DNA of 64,000 nt from a bacterium (GCA_027021615.1 JALUTY010000118.1:1-64000); one strand, 5' to 3'; shown: positions 1-8,581, numbered from the stretch's first letter. Program-made: numbers and translations. Notes: generated from the letters alone by a model not told the origin.

Positions 1-1501
1 CACCCTGTTCGCGGCCACCGACCCCTACGGTATCCGGCCCGTGGTGTACGCCGAGGTGCCGGAGGGGCTGGTGGTCGGGTCCCGCATCCGCCACGTGCTG
101 CTCCACCCCGACGTGGATCGCGCCCTTGATCCCGACGCGATCTACCAGTACCTCTTCTTCTCCGCGATCCCCTCGCCCCACACCGTCTACCGGGGCGTGC
201 GCAAGCTCGAGCCGGGCCACTGGATCCGCTGGACCCCCGACGGCGGGAAGGTGGGGCGGTACTACGACATTCGGTACCGGCCCGACCGCACCGTGGACGA
301 GGGGTACTGGCGGCGGGCCGTCCCCCTGGAGGTGCGGCGGGCCGTGGGCCGGTTCGTTCCGCTGTCCGACCCGGGTCGCACGGGCTGCTTCCTGTCGGGC
401 GGCACCGACTCGAGCTCGGTCGCGGGCTACTACACCCGGCTCGCCGGGCGGCCGGCCCGCACGTTCTCGATCGGGTTCGACGAGCCCGGCTACAACGAGC
501 TCGACTACGCCCACACCGCGGCCCGCCACTTTGGCACCGAGCAGCACGACGCGTTCGTGACCCCGGCCCAGGTGCTGGAGCTCCTGGAGCACCTGCCCTC
601 CGTGTACGACGAGCCGTTCGGGAACTCGTCGGTGATCCCCACCTACTACTGCGCCCGGTTCGCCCGGGAGCACGGGGTGGAGGTGCTGCTGGCCGGCGAC
701 GGCGGCGACGAGATCTTCGGCGGAAACGAGCGCTACGTCACGAACCTGGTGTTCGAGCGGTACCGCCGGATTCCCGGGCTCCTCCGGAAAGGCGCGATCG
801 AGCCCCTGGTCCGGGCGCTTCCCGGCCGGGGGGTGGTGTACAAGGCCCGGCGGTACATCCGGCGGGCCAACATCCCGAACCCCGATCGGTTCTACTCGTA
901 CAACCTGCTGTACGAAGAAGGGGCGGCCCGGGTGTTCCGGCCGGAGTTCCTGGGCCAGGTGGATCCGGAGGGCTTCCTGCGCCTGGCCCGGCGCCACTAT
1001 GCCGCGGCCGCCCCAGCCGACGACACCGACCGGCTGCTCTACCTGGACATGAAGTTCACCATCACCGACAACGACCTGCGCAAGGTCACCCAGATGACCG
1101 AGGCGGCCGGGGTGCGGGTGCGCTACCCGCTCCTGGACCGGGACCTGGTGGAGTTCACGGCCACCATCCCCCCGGAGCTCAAGGTCAAGCCCGGCCGGAA
1201 CCGTTACGTCTTCAAACGCGCCATGGAAGGGTTCCTCCCCCGGGAGATCATCGAGAAAACGAAGCACGGCTTCGGGCTGCCGGTGGGGCCCTGGTTCGCC
1301 CGCCACCCCCAGCTGAACGCCCTCGTCCGCGACACGCTCCTCACCCCCGGCGCGCGCATCCGCGACTGGATCCGCCCCGAGTTCCTCGAAGAACTCCATC
1401 AGGGCCTCTACGGCGACAGCTCCTCCTACGCCGGCGGCAACCTGTGGGTGTTCTTGGTGCTTGAATTGTGGCTCCGCCACGCGGGGACGGGTGGACGTTA
1501 G
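1..1501 (+). CDS. Asparagine synthase-like amidotransferase (5' end outside window)
   Basis: The frame is open from base 2, so the gene begins upstream and lacks its N-terminal nucleophile cysteine here. The first visible residues (FAATDPYGIRPV) match the end of the glutaminase domain. The synthetase domain follows, with a PP-loop SGGTDSS near base 398 and LLAGDGGDEIFGG near base 690. The family transfers glutamine amide nitrogen to an aspartate-type carboxyl or a sugar acid using ATP; in glycan loci it often amidates sugars. The last codons and TAG stop (1499-1501) lie inside an octamer array, so the native C-terminus may have been altered. It heads the exopolysaccharide locus. The family call is firm; the substrate is unknown. 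Confidence 0.9.
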   Translation, partial: TLFAATDPYGIRPVVYAEVPEGLVVGSRIRHVLLHPDVDRALDPDAIYQYLFFSAIPSPHTVYRGVRKLEPGHWIRWTPDGGKVGRYYDIRYRPDRTVDEGYWRRAVPLEVRRAVGRFVPLSDPGRTGCFLSGGTDSSSVAGYYTRLAGRPARTFSIGFDEPGYNELDYAHTAARHFGTEQHDAFVTPAQVLELLEHLPSVYDEPFGNSSVIPTYYCARFAREHGVEVLLAGDGGDEIFGGNERYVTNLVFERYRRIPGLLRKGAIEPLVRALPGRGVVYKARRYIRRANIPNPDRFYSYNLLYEEGAARVFRPEFLGQVDPEGFLRLARRHYAAAAPADDTDRLLYLDMKFTITDNDLRKVTQMTEAAGVRVRYPLLDRDLVEFTATIPPELKVKPGRNRYVFKRAMEGFLPREIIEKTKHGFGLPVGPWFARHPQLNALVRDTLLTPGARIRDWIRPEFLEELHQGLYGDSSSYAGGNLWVFLVLELWLRHAGTGGR

Positions 1502-1548
1502 GACGGGTGGACGGTAGGACGTTAGGACGGTGGGCTGGTGGGACGGGA
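1485..1548 (+). repeat. Octamer array, GGACGKTA family, 8 units
   Basis: Eight consecutive 8-nt units in one register, most beginning GGACG. The array contains the stop codon of the asparagine synthase-like gene and ends just before the S23-like ORF. The inverted form of the same word lies at 2014-2141, on the other side of that ORF. Confidence 0.85.
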
Positions 1549-1948
1549 GGGGGTGCCATGGGTAGCGACGATCGGTGGAAAAACCTCAGAGGTGTGGCAG
1601 ATGGCCGACGGGTTGGTGCTCCGGGTCTACCAGGCCACGAGGAGCTTCCCGCCGGAGGAAATCTACGGCCTCACCAGCCAGTTGCGTCGGGCGGCGCTGT
1701 CGGTGCCGACGAACATCGTGGAGGGATATGCCCGGGGCGGAACCAAAGAGTTGGTCCGGTTCCTGACGATCAGCTTGGGTTCGTTGGCGGAGACGAAGTA
1801 TCTGTTGTCGGTGGCCGAGCGACTGGGTTACGGCAGGGCGGAAGAACTTTCCGCCCTCGGCGCCCAGTACGACCGCCTGGGTCAGCGCCTCTGGAGGTTC
1901 TATGAATCGGTTCGGAAACGACCGCCCACCAAGCTCGTTAGCCGGTGA
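1538..1948 (+). CDS. S23/four-helix-bundle protein, N-terminus frameshifted
   Basis: This resembles the S23 (23S rRNA intervening-sequence protein, Avd-like) four-helix-bundle family; signature segments are YGLTSQLRRAALSVPTNIVEG and the closing LWRFYE. No function is assigned. The open frame begins at GTG 1538 inside the repeat array. The expected family N-terminus (MGSDDRWKNL, from ATG 1558) is in the next frame and joins the body if the single A at 1588 is removed. The similar ORF at 29725 begins MGEDRWRNLEV, which supports this reading. The gene is therefore probably frameshifted, or it uses a replacement start. It is bracketed by inverted octamer arrays. Confidence 0.75.
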   Translation: MGREGVPWVATIGGKTSEVWQMADGLVLRVYQATRSFPPEEIYGLTSQLRRAALSVPTNIVEGYARGGTKELVRFLTISLGSLAETKYLLSVAERLGYGRAEELSALGAQYDRLGQRLWRFYESVRKRPPTKLVSR

Positions 1949-2013
1949 GGGCGCGTGCGATGGGGGGAATGCGTTGCTGCCCGGTCTACGGCCGCCCCTG
2001 GGTTCCCCCTCCG

Positions 2014-2141
2014 CACGTCCACGCGTCCCAGCGTCCGAGCGGTTGTCCGTCCACGCGTCCTCACGTCCTAACGTCCGCACGGATGCCCGTCCGCACGGTA
2101 TCCCGTCCGCGCGTCCACGCGTCCTAACGTCCCAACGGATC
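2014..2141 (-). repeat. Octamer array, inverted GGACG family, 16 units
   Basis: Sixteen consecutive 8-nt units keep perfect register over 128 bp. Most fit NNCGTCCN, the reverse complement of the word at 1485-1548. It ends 9 bp before the GTG start of the next glycosyltransferase. It accounts for most of the 201-bp gap after the S23-like ORF. Confidence 0.85.
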
Positions 2142-2149
2142 AAAACGAA

Positions 2150-3409
2150 GTGAAAATCTTACACCTTCTTGACCACAGCCTGCCCATCTCCGACGGCTAT
2201 GCCATGCGAAGCCGCAAGGTCTTGGCGGCCGTGCGGGACGCGGGGTTCGAGCCGCTGGTGCTAACCTCCCCCAAGCACGAGCAGTACGTGCCGGGGCCGG
2301 TCCCGCCGGAAGACCGGATCGACGGGATCCGCCACGTGCGATCCGGAAAGGTCGGGGGGCGACTGCCCGTGGTCAAGGAGCGCGCCCTCATGGACCGGAT
2401 CCGGGCCCGGCTCGCCTCCCTCGTTCGGCAGGAAGGCGTGCGGCTGATCCATGCCCACAGCCCGGTGCTGAACGTTCTTCCCGCGCTTCGGGTGGCCCGG
2501 CAGAACCGGGTGCCGGTCGTGTACGAGATCCGGGCGTTCTGGGAGGACGCGGCCGTGGACCAGGGCACCCACCGGGAGTGGGGGCTGCGGTACCGGGTGA
2601 TCCGGGCCCTCGAGACCCGGGCCTGCCGCCGGGCCGACGCGGTGGTGACCATCTGCGAGGGCTTGCGGGAGGACCTCGTCGCCCGGGGCATTCCTGCGGA
2701 AAAGATCACCGTGGTGCCCAACGCCGTGGACCCCGACGAGCTCCGGCCCGTAGCCCGCGATCCGGCCCTGCGGGCACGCTGGGGCGTGGGGGAGGCCGAC
2801 TTCGTGGTCGGGTTTATCGGCTCGTTCTACCACTACGAGGGCCTCGACCTCCTCCTCCACGCCCTCGCCCGGCTGACAACTGCGGTGACGGGTGACGGGT
2901 CACGGGTGACGGGTGGCAAACGTCCCCACGTCCGCGCGGTGTTTATCGGCGGCGGCCAGGAGGACGAGCGGCTCCGCGCCCTGGCCCGGGACCTGGGTGT
3001 GGCCGACCGGGTGGTGTTCGCCGGCCGCATCCCCCACACCGAGGTGCCGGCCGCCTACGCGGCCTGCGACGCCCTGGTCTTGCCCCGCAAATCGATCCGG
3101 CTCACCGAGCTGGTGACCCCGCTCAAGCCCCTGGAGGCCATGGCCCTGAACACCCCGGTCATCGCGAGCGACGTGGGGGGGCACCGGGAGCTCGTACGGG
3201 ACGGCGAGACCGGCCTCCTTTTTCCGGCGGGGGACCCGAAAGCCCTGGCCGACCGGATCCTCGCCCTGGCCCGGGACCCGGACCGGGCGGCCCGTCTGGT
3301 GAAACAGGGCAAACGCTGGGTGCTCGCAGAACGCACCTGGCGCCGCAACGGCGAGATCTACCGGGGGGTGTATGGGAAAAGCTGGGAGGCTAGCCCCCAT
3401 GATTCATGA
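2150..3409 (+). CDS. GT4 glycosyltransferase, exosortase A system-associated type
   Basis: A 419-residue GT-B glycosyltransferase that transfers a sugar from a nucleotide-sugar donor onto the growing glycan, probably at the inner membrane. The N-terminus (MKILHLLDHSLPISDGYAMR) and the donor-site segment TPLKPLEAMALNTPVIAS strongly resemble the PEP-CTERM/exosortase A-associated family (TIGR04063 as I recall it). The start is GTG 2150. Residues around 243-257 (VTGDGSRVTGG) come from a heptamer array inserted in frame between HALARL and RAVFIGGG. The C-terminal residues and stop run into two octamers and an inverted repeat-B copy. The fold should tolerate the loop, but activity is untested. Confidence 0.88.
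   Translation: MKILHLLDHSLPISDGYAMRSRKVLAAVRDAGFEPLVLTSPKHEQYVPGPVPPEDRIDGIRHVRSGKVGGRLPVVKERALMDRIRARLASLVRQEGVRLIHAHSPVLNVLPALRVARQNRVPVVYEIRAFWEDAAVDQGTHREWGLRYRVIRALETRACRRADAVVTICEGLREDLVARGIPAEKITVVPNAVDPDELRPVARDPALRARWGVGEADFVVGFIGSFYHYEGLDLLLHALARLTTAVTGDGSRVTGGKRPHVRAVFIGGGQEDERLRALARDLGVADRVVFAGRIPHTEVPAAYAACDALVLPRKSIRLTELVTPLKPLEAMALNTPVIASDVGGHRELVRDGETGLLFPAGDPKALADRILALARDPDRAARLVKQGKRWVLAERTWRRNGEIYRGVYGKSWEASPHDS
2885..2916 (+). repeat. Heptamer array (GTGACGG) inside a glycosyltransferase gene
   Basis: Four 7-nt units plus a partial fifth, with one G-to-C change in the third. The array lies within the coding frame of the glycosyltransferase and encodes a loop rich in V, T, G and D that I would not expect in this family. 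Confidence 0.8.
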
Positions 3410-3471
3410 GCGTTCGTCGCGGAACCGTCGAGTGTGCGTCAGATCGGGGCAAGCGCAGCGCCGAGGGGCGC
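3391..3471 (-). repeat. Repeat B, copy 1 (inverted)
   Basis: The reverse complement closely matches 27546-27627, sharing CGCTTGCCCCGATCTGACGC and CGCTCATGAATCAT. It provides the last residues and stop of the preceding glycosyltransferase. Together with the plus-strand copy at 3502 it forms a divergent pair. Confidence 0.75.
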
Positions 3472-3501
3472 AGGCGCACGGGACGGTACGTCGAGCCCCG
3501 A

Positions 3502-3660
3502 GGCGCGAGCACGCCCCGAGATGGCGTGCAATCGGCGGTTGCAGCAGAAGGCTTCATGAACAATGCGGGCTAAGGGGCCGCGCCCGGCTCTCCGGCAGGT
3601 CCCTTGCCCCCCGAGCAGGGAGCGGTAGTGCCTGTTTATCCGCCGGGTTGATAATTAACC
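3502..3660 (+). repeat. Repeat B + A, copy 2 (longest copy)
   Basis: The first part matches repeat B (ACGCCCCGAG, then CATGAACAATGCGGGCTAA). It continues directly into the repeat A core GGGCCGCGCCCGGCTC and a CCTGTTTATCC...TTGATAATTA end. This copy suggests that repeats A and B are parts of one element of about 160 bp. No open reading frame of its own is convincing. Confidence 0.65.
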
Positions 3661-3683
3661 ACAGGCCCACCCAGGTGAAGGGC

Positions 3684-3778
3684 GGTGACAGGTGACTGGT
3701 GACGGCACGACCCGCCACCAACGAGCAACGAGCTGTGGTCCTTCCCAACGGTTCACCATTTACGGCTTACGGCAGCTC
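3684..3778 (+). repeat. Heptamer arrays (GGTGACN, then ACGAGCN and TTYACG words)
   Basis: Three short runs: four units of GGTGACN type at 3684-3711, two ACGAGCN units at 3721-3734, and five units ending in ACC or ACG at 3744-3778. Together with repeats A and B they fill the first half of the 689-bp gap between genes. The rest, to about 4030, shows nothing recognisable apart from the promoter below. Confidence 0.65.
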
Positions 3779-4034
3779 CGATCCACGACGAGTGTGGACC
3801 TCATTTCCCTGCCCGCCTTCCCAAGGCACTCGATGTTACAGTGTAGGAAAAAAAGTTCCCTTTCAAGGGGCCTGGCACGCCTCAAAGGGCTCACTCGCAC
3901 CACCTCGAAGAGATGAGGCAACCGCTCGCGCGCCCTCGTGGAGCAGGCATCCGGGCATCGACAAGGACTCTGCCGGGCCTTCCGGCCTGGAGGCCGCTGC
4001 TACACACGTCGGGCTCTCCGGAGCGCTCCCAACT

Positions 4035-4050
4035 TGGCACCCCTCTTGCA
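4035..4050 (+). promoter_or_regulatory. Putative sigma-54 (-24/-12) promoter
   Basis: TGGCAC (4035-4040), five bases, then TTGCA (4046-4050) matches the classical TGGCAC-N5-TTGCA spacing. It faces the broken S23-like ORF and the chain-length determinant gene at 4566. Exosortase A-type loci are commonly controlled by the sigma-54-dependent PrsK/PrsR pair (established knowledge), which fits; that pair is not in this window. Confidence 0.6.
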
Positions 4051-4098
4051 GGACAGGCGTCGCCGGTAAGAAAGGTGGTGGCCAGGAAGGCGGGACCC

Positions 4099-4482
4099 AT
4101 GCATCTCGATCGCACACACAAGAAATTGGACGCGCGGAAAGTGACCTTGGAGCTGTGCGAGGAGGTCTATGTCTTTTGCGAGCGTCTGCCGCCGGAAGAA
4201 CGCTACGGGTTGGGGAGCCAGATGCGGCGGGCGGCGGTTTCCGTCCCGAGCAACATCTCGGAGGGCGCCGCAAGGGGGACCACGAAGGAGCTCTGCCACT
4301 ACCTGACCGTGGCGCAGGCGTCCTTGGCGGGACTGGACACGTAGCTTGAGCTTTGCGCCGCGTACTTGGGTTTGGTGGACAGGAAAGGAGCCGAGACGGT
4401 CATTGAGAAAGCGGCGCGAGTCGGCCGAGTGGTCTCTCGCCGCACCGTTCACTTAAAAAAAAGATGTGAGGGTTCCCGATGA
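4099..4482 (+). pseudogene. S23/four-helix-bundle gene with nonsense codon
   Basis: From ATG 4099 the frame reads MHLDRTHKKLDARKV and contains the family core YGLGSQMRRAAVSVPSNISEG. It stops at TAG 4342-4344 after ASLAGLDT, where related proteins usually continue with a glutamine (CAG). Reading through, the same frame runs on as LELCAAYLGLV to TGA 4480-4482, with the expected total length. A single C-to-T change therefore appears to have truncated it. It lies between the putative sigma-54 promoter and the chain-length determinant gene. No function is assigned. Confidence 0.75.
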
Positions 4483-4513
4483 TAAGACACCCTTCACGAG
4501 TCCAGGAAGTACT

Positions 4514-4555
4514 CGATTCATGATTCACGGCATCTAACCCATTCCCGACTCCCGG
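4514..4555 (+). repeat. Weak heptamer array (CGATTCA words)
   Basis: Two clear CGATTCA/TGATTCA units, followed by four degenerate 7-nt units in the same register, immediately before the chain-length gene. Alone this would be weak; it resembles stronger arrays at 27865-27892 and 37331-37351. Confidence 0.45.
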
Positions 4556-4565
4556 AAAAGAGCCC

Positions 4566-6359
4566 ATGAACACCCCGATCCCCAACACCACTTTCGACGT
4601 CTTCCGCTACCTGCGGCTGCTGTGGAAACGGAAGTGGCTGGTCCTGGTGCCCGCCATCGTATTTCCGGCCGTGGGGGGGTGGTACGCCATGCAGCTGCCC
4701 GACCGGTACAAGTCCACCACCCTCATTTTGGTGCAACCCCAGAAAGTGCCCACACAATTCGTGCCGAGCACCATCACCTCGAGCATCCGGGACCGGCTTC
4801 AGACCATCAGCCAGCAGATCTTCAGCCGCACCCGGCTCGAGCAAATCATCCAGGAGTTCAACCTGTTCGAACGGGAACGCAAAGAAAAGACTCCGGAGGA
4901 GATTATCCAGATGATGCGGTCCCGCATCAACCTCCAGGTGCATCGGAACGACGCGTTCCAGTTGTCGTACATCGACGCGAACCCGCGGCTTGCCATGCTG
5001 GTGACCAACAAGCTGGCGAGCCTGTTTATCGAGGAGAACCTGAAGGTCCGGGAGCAGCAGGCCATCGGCACTACCCAGTTCCTGGAGGACGAGATCCAGC
5101 GCTACCGTTCGAAGATCCGGGAGAAGGAAAAGCTGATCTATGAGTTCAAGCGCAAGCACATGAACGAGCTCCCAGAGCAGCTCGCCTCGAACCGGGCCCG
5201 CCTGAACCAGTTGCAGAACCAGCTTCAGATCAACAACGACAACCTGAACGCGGCCGAGTCCCGAAAGATCCAGATCCAGCAGCAGATTGCTGACATTGAG
5301 CAGAGGGTGGAGGAGCAGACGAAGGAACAGACCCCTGCGAGTCCGATAGGGGGGCCGGAGCTCAGCATCTCCCGGCAGCTTGAGGAGCTATTCCGGCAGA
5401 AACTAGCGGGGGGAACGGGGTCTGACACGATCCAGATCGACGAGGGCCGACTCGAGGCCATCCGCGAGGAGAAGCAGAAGGTCCAGAGCAAGATCGACGC
5501 TCTGTTGCTCCGTTACACCGAGAAGCACCCGGATGTGGTGGCCCAAAAGGCCGTCCTGGCTCGGCTGGAGGAGCAGGAGCAGGCCGAGATGGCCGTGCTG
5601 GAAAAAAAGCGCCAGGAGCTGGAAAAGCAGCGGGCCGAGCAGAAGGCGGAAGCCGCGGCTCAGGAGCCGGAGGTGGCCCAGGAGGAGGCCCCCCCCGAGC
5701 CGCCCAAACCCCAGTATCCGCCGGCCTACGAGCGCTTGAAGGCAGAGCTGGCCCGGGTGGACGCGGAGATCGCCCGCATCACGGCCGAGAACCAGGAGAT
5801 CCAGCGCCAGATCGAAAAGTATCAGGCCCGAATCGCCGCCGTGCCGGCCCGGCAGCTCCAGCTCCAGCAGCTCTCCGAGGACTATGACAACTTGAAAAAT
5901 GTTCTCGAAAGTCTAATCAACAAAAAGCTCCAGGCCGATCTGTCAGAGAATCTGGAGCGCAAACAAAAGGGTGAGCAGTTCAAGATCTTGGACCCCGCCA
6001 ATCTGCCTGAGAAACCGTTTTACCCGAAGCGGCTCCGGTATGTGGGAGGTGGACTCATGGCGGGGTTGGGGCTCGGCGTGGGGCTCGTGCTGTTGCTGGA
6101 CGTGCTGGACGGAAGCATCCGAAGCCGTGACGAGCTGGCCGAGATCGCGGGAACGCCTGTGCTCACCGTCATTCCGGAAATCGTGACGCCGGAGACCCTG
6201 CGGCGCAAATGGTTGATTCGGGTGGGTGCCACCGGGGTGGGGCTAGCCTGCGTGGCGATCCTGCTGATCGTCGTTCACTTCCAGGTGAAACCGCTCCCGA
6301 AGGCGCTATCGGATTTCTATACCGAGGTGAGAAATACGCATTGGACCACGGTGGAGTAG
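4566..6359 (+). CDS. Polysaccharide chain-length determinant (Wzz/GNVR type, XrtA-associated)
   Basis: A 597-residue inner-membrane co-polymerase. Transmembrane helix 1 is at about residues 22-40 after a basic LLWKRKW segment. A long periplasmic coiled coil rich in Q, E and K spans about 150-460. It contains an Ala/Glu/Pro-rich stretch (EVAQEEAPPEPPKPQ). A proline/glycine region and two further membrane segments follow near 490-515 and 560-575. The N-terminal LPDRYKSTTLILVQPQKVP resembles the exosortase A-system chain-length family. It sets the length of the exported polymer. There is no fused tyrosine-kinase domain. ATG 4566 is the only sensible start. Confidence 0.85.
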   Translation: MNTPIPNTTFDVFRYLRLLWKRKWLVLVPAIVFPAVGGWYAMQLPDRYKSTTLILVQPQKVPTQFVPSTITSSIRDRLQTISQQIFSRTRLEQIIQEFNLFERERKEKTPEEIIQMMRSRINLQVHRNDAFQLSYIDANPRLAMLVTNKLASLFIEENLKVREQQAIGTTQFLEDEIQRYRSKIREKEKLIYEFKRKHMNELPEQLASNRARLNQLQNQLQINNDNLNAAESRKIQIQQQIADIEQRVEEQTKEQTPASPIGGPELSISRQLEELFRQKLAGGTGSDTIQIDEGRLEAIREEKQKVQSKIDALLLRYTEKHPDVVAQKAVLARLEEQEQAEMAVLEKKRQELEKQRAEQKAEAAAQEPEVAQEEAPPEPPKPQYPPAYERLKAELARVDAEIARITAENQEIQRQIEKYQARIAAVPARQLQLQQLSEDYDNLKNVLESLINKKLQADLSENLERKQKGEQFKILDPANLPEKPFYPKRLRYVGGGLMAGLGLGVGLVLLLDVLDGSIRSRDELAEIAGTPVLTVIPEIVTPETLRRKWLIRVGATGVGLACVAILLIVVHFQVKPLPKALSDFYTEVRNTHWTTVE

Positions 6360-6370
6360 GGGCAGCGAAC

Positions 6371-7669
6371 GTGTGCGAAAGTCGTTCTGAGGGACTGCAG
6401 GAAGCTCCGGGGTCCGGAAGAAGGGTGAGCACCGAGCCCGCCAGGAATGTTCCGGGCGTGTTGATGGTGATGCCGTGGGAGTTGGGACCCATCGGCGGGG
6501 TGAACGCCGTGGTGTCAAACCTTTACCGGCGGCTTGCAGAGGAGGGCAATTGGAAACCATGGCTCCACGTTTTGAGTTGGGAGAATAGGAATCCGGTTTT
6601 CTTGAAGAATGGCGACGTCAATGCTGTGCGCCTGCGGGTACGTAGCCCTCTAGAAAAGGGCCTCGTGCTGCGTTCTTTGGTCACCTACGCAATCTCGCTC
6701 CCCGGTGAGCTGCTCAAGGTCCGGCGGCTCGTGAAGCAGTTAGGGATTCGCGTGGTGAACGCTCACTATCCCACTTTGGCCATGGTGACGGTGTCCTTGG
6801 CGCGGGCCGTGGGCCTAGTGGAGGTGAAGCTCGTCCTTTCGTTTCACGGCACCGACATCCGGTGCGCCGCCGCGGCCTCACCGCTTACCAAGGTTCTCTG
6901 GCGGTGGCTGCTCGGTCGCGCCGATTCCATCGTGGCCGTCTCGCAGGGGCTGGCGGACGAGATCCGGGCTTTCGTGCCCGCGGCTGCGGCCAAGACCGTG
7001 GTCATCCACAACGGTATCGACGCTGACGCGTTCGTCCAACTTTCAGATACCCGTACCGAGCTGTCCGAAGACCTACGGGGAAAAACCGTCGTCGTCGCTG
7101 TAGGCGCGTACGAGTACAAAAAGGGCCACGACGTCCTGCTACAGGCGGTTTCGCGATTGATCAAGGCATACCCAGACCTCCATCTCCTTCTGGTGGGCCA
7201 GACCGGCCCGAAGTCGATCGAGCGGGAGGTCGAGGGACTGGCCGCCGAACTTGGGCTTTCGGGCCGCTACACGCTCCTCATGAACGCCCCCCGATCCCGG
7301 GTAGCCGAGTGCATGCGGCTCGGGCACGTGTTCGTGTTGCCCTCCCGGGCCGAGCCCTTCGGCCTAGTTCTTTTGGAAGCCGGTGCTCTCGGGCTTCCGG
7401 TCGTGGCGAGTCGGGTCGGCGGGATTCCCGAGATCATCGTCTCTTCCGACCTGGGCGTGCTCGTGGAGCCCGACAACCCTGATGCGCTGGCGACGGCCCT
7501 CCACGGCTTGCTCCAGGACGAGCGTCGATCCCGGGAGATGGGCGCGGCGTTTCAGCGGAGGGTGCTGGACGTGTTCACGTGGGAGGCGGCTCACCAGAAG
7601 TACGAGGGAGTGTTTGGTAGCTTATGTGAGCTAGGCAAGCGAAAGGCGACGTGGGAGAAAGTTTCGTGA
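6371..7669 (+). CDS. GT4 family glycosyltransferase
   Basis: A GT-B retaining glycosyltransferase of about 432 residues. Visible features are the N-terminal acceptor-side GPIGGVNAVVSNLYRRL, SFHGTDIR, the hinge VIHNGIDADAF, and the donor-site LVLLEAGALGLPVVASRVGG. It probably adds a hexose during repeat-unit assembly on the cytoplasmic side. The frame is open from 6209, overlapping the previous gene; I prefer GTG 6371 because AGGGG precedes it at good distance. GTG 6425 is an alternative. It follows the chain-length gene by 11 bp and precedes the exporter genes. Confidence 0.82.
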   Translation: MCESRSEGLQEAPGSGRRVSTEPARNVPGVLMVMPWELGPIGGVNAVVSNLYRRLAEEGNWKPWLHVLSWENRNPVFLKNGDVNAVRLRVRSPLEKGLVLRSLVTYAISLPGELLKVRRLVKQLGIRVVNAHYPTLAMVTVSLARAVGLVEVKLVLSFHGTDIRCAAAASPLTKVLWRWLLGRADSIVAVSQGLADEIRAFVPAAAAKTVVIHNGIDADAFVQLSDTRTELSEDLRGKTVVVAVGAYEYKKGHDVLLQAVSRLIKAYPDLHLLLVGQTGPKSIEREVEGLAAELGLSGRYTLLMNAPRSRVAECMRLGHVFVLPSRAEPFGLVLLEAGALGLPVVASRVGGIPEIIVSSDLGVLVEPDNPDALATALHGLLQDERRSREMGAAFQRRVLDVFTWEAAHQKYEGVFGSLCELGKRKATWEKVS

Positions 7670-7718
7670 ACTCGACCCGGGCGGCGTCGTGCGTCGGGTG
7701 ATGTGAAGGAGGATATGG

Positions 7719-8543
7719 GTGCGTCAAACCCAGGTGATTATAGAGCCCCGGCGGGGGTTGAAGTGGGTTGATTGGAAGGAGTTGGCTGAGTACCGGGACC
7801 TCTTCTTCTTCATGGTCTGGCGGAACATCCGCACGCGGTATGCTCAGTCGGCGCTGGGTATCGGCTGGGCGCTGATCCAGCCCCTCTTTTCCATGATCGT
7901 CTTCACCGTGATCTTCGGCCGGCTCGCCAAGGTGGACTCTAACGGGGTGCCTTACGCGATCTTCAGCTACACGGCGTTGGTGCCGTGGACTTACTTCGCC
8001 AACGCCTTGACCGAGAGCACGTCAAGTTTGGTGGCAAACGCCAACATGTTGAAGAAAATCTATTTTCCGAGGGTCCTTCTGCCCCTCGCGTCCCTCGTGG
8101 CGAGAGCCGTGGATTTTGCAATTGCTCTTATCTTTCTCGTGGTTCTGATGCTCTGGTACCGCCTGTATCCTACTTGGAATGTTCTCGTCATTCCTTTACT
8201 GGTTTTGATTCTTGTCCTGGCCGCTTCTGGGCTTGGGTTGGCGCTGACCGCCATGGCCATCCAGTACCGAGACGTGGCGTATGCTATGAACTTCGTGGTG
8301 CAGCTCCTTATGTATGCGGCACCAGTCGTGTATCCTACAACCCTGATCCCTGAACCGTATCGAATCTGGTACGCCCTTAACCCAATGGTAGGCGTGATTG
8401 AGGGGTTTCGATCCGCGCTTTTGGGGACGATCCCGATGCCCTGGCATTGGATCGCGCTAGGAGGGCTGAGTTCTGTCGCCATGGTGGCGTGCGGGCTCCT
8501 GTACTTTCGCTCAAGGGAGCGGTTTTTCGCCGACGTGGCTTAG
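7719..8543 (+). CDS. wzm: ABC-2 type polysaccharide export permease (Wzm-like)
   Basis: A 274-residue inner-membrane permease with about six transmembrane helices. The start, ELAEYRDLFFFMVWRNIR, is typical of TagG/KpsM/Wzm proteins. It partners the ATPase encoded next and moves lipid-linked polysaccharide to the periplasm. GTG 7719 is supported by AAGGAGGA placed 6 bases upstream. Base composition becomes more AT-rich than in flanking housekeeping genes. Confidence 0.9.
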   Translation: MRQTQVIIEPRRGLKWVDWKELAEYRDLFFFMVWRNIRTRYAQSALGIGWALIQPLFSMIVFTVIFGRLAKVDSNGVPYAIFSYTALVPWTYFANALTESTSSLVANANMLKKIYFPRVLLPLASLVARAVDFAIALIFLVVLMLWYRLYPTWNVLVIPLLVLILVLAASGLGLALTAMAIQYRDVAYAMNFVVQLLMYAAPVVYPTTLIPEPYRIWYALNPMVGVIEGFRSALLGTIPMPWHWIALGGLSSVAMVACGLLYFRSRERFFADVA

Positions 8544-8581
8544 CCCACGGCGTCCGATCGGCATAACGGAGAGTTTGGAAA

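Noticed and set aside
3372-3900. Several short ORFs in the gap after the first glycosyltransferase gene
   Set aside because: They run through repeats A and B and heptamer arrays, and show no protein-like pattern.
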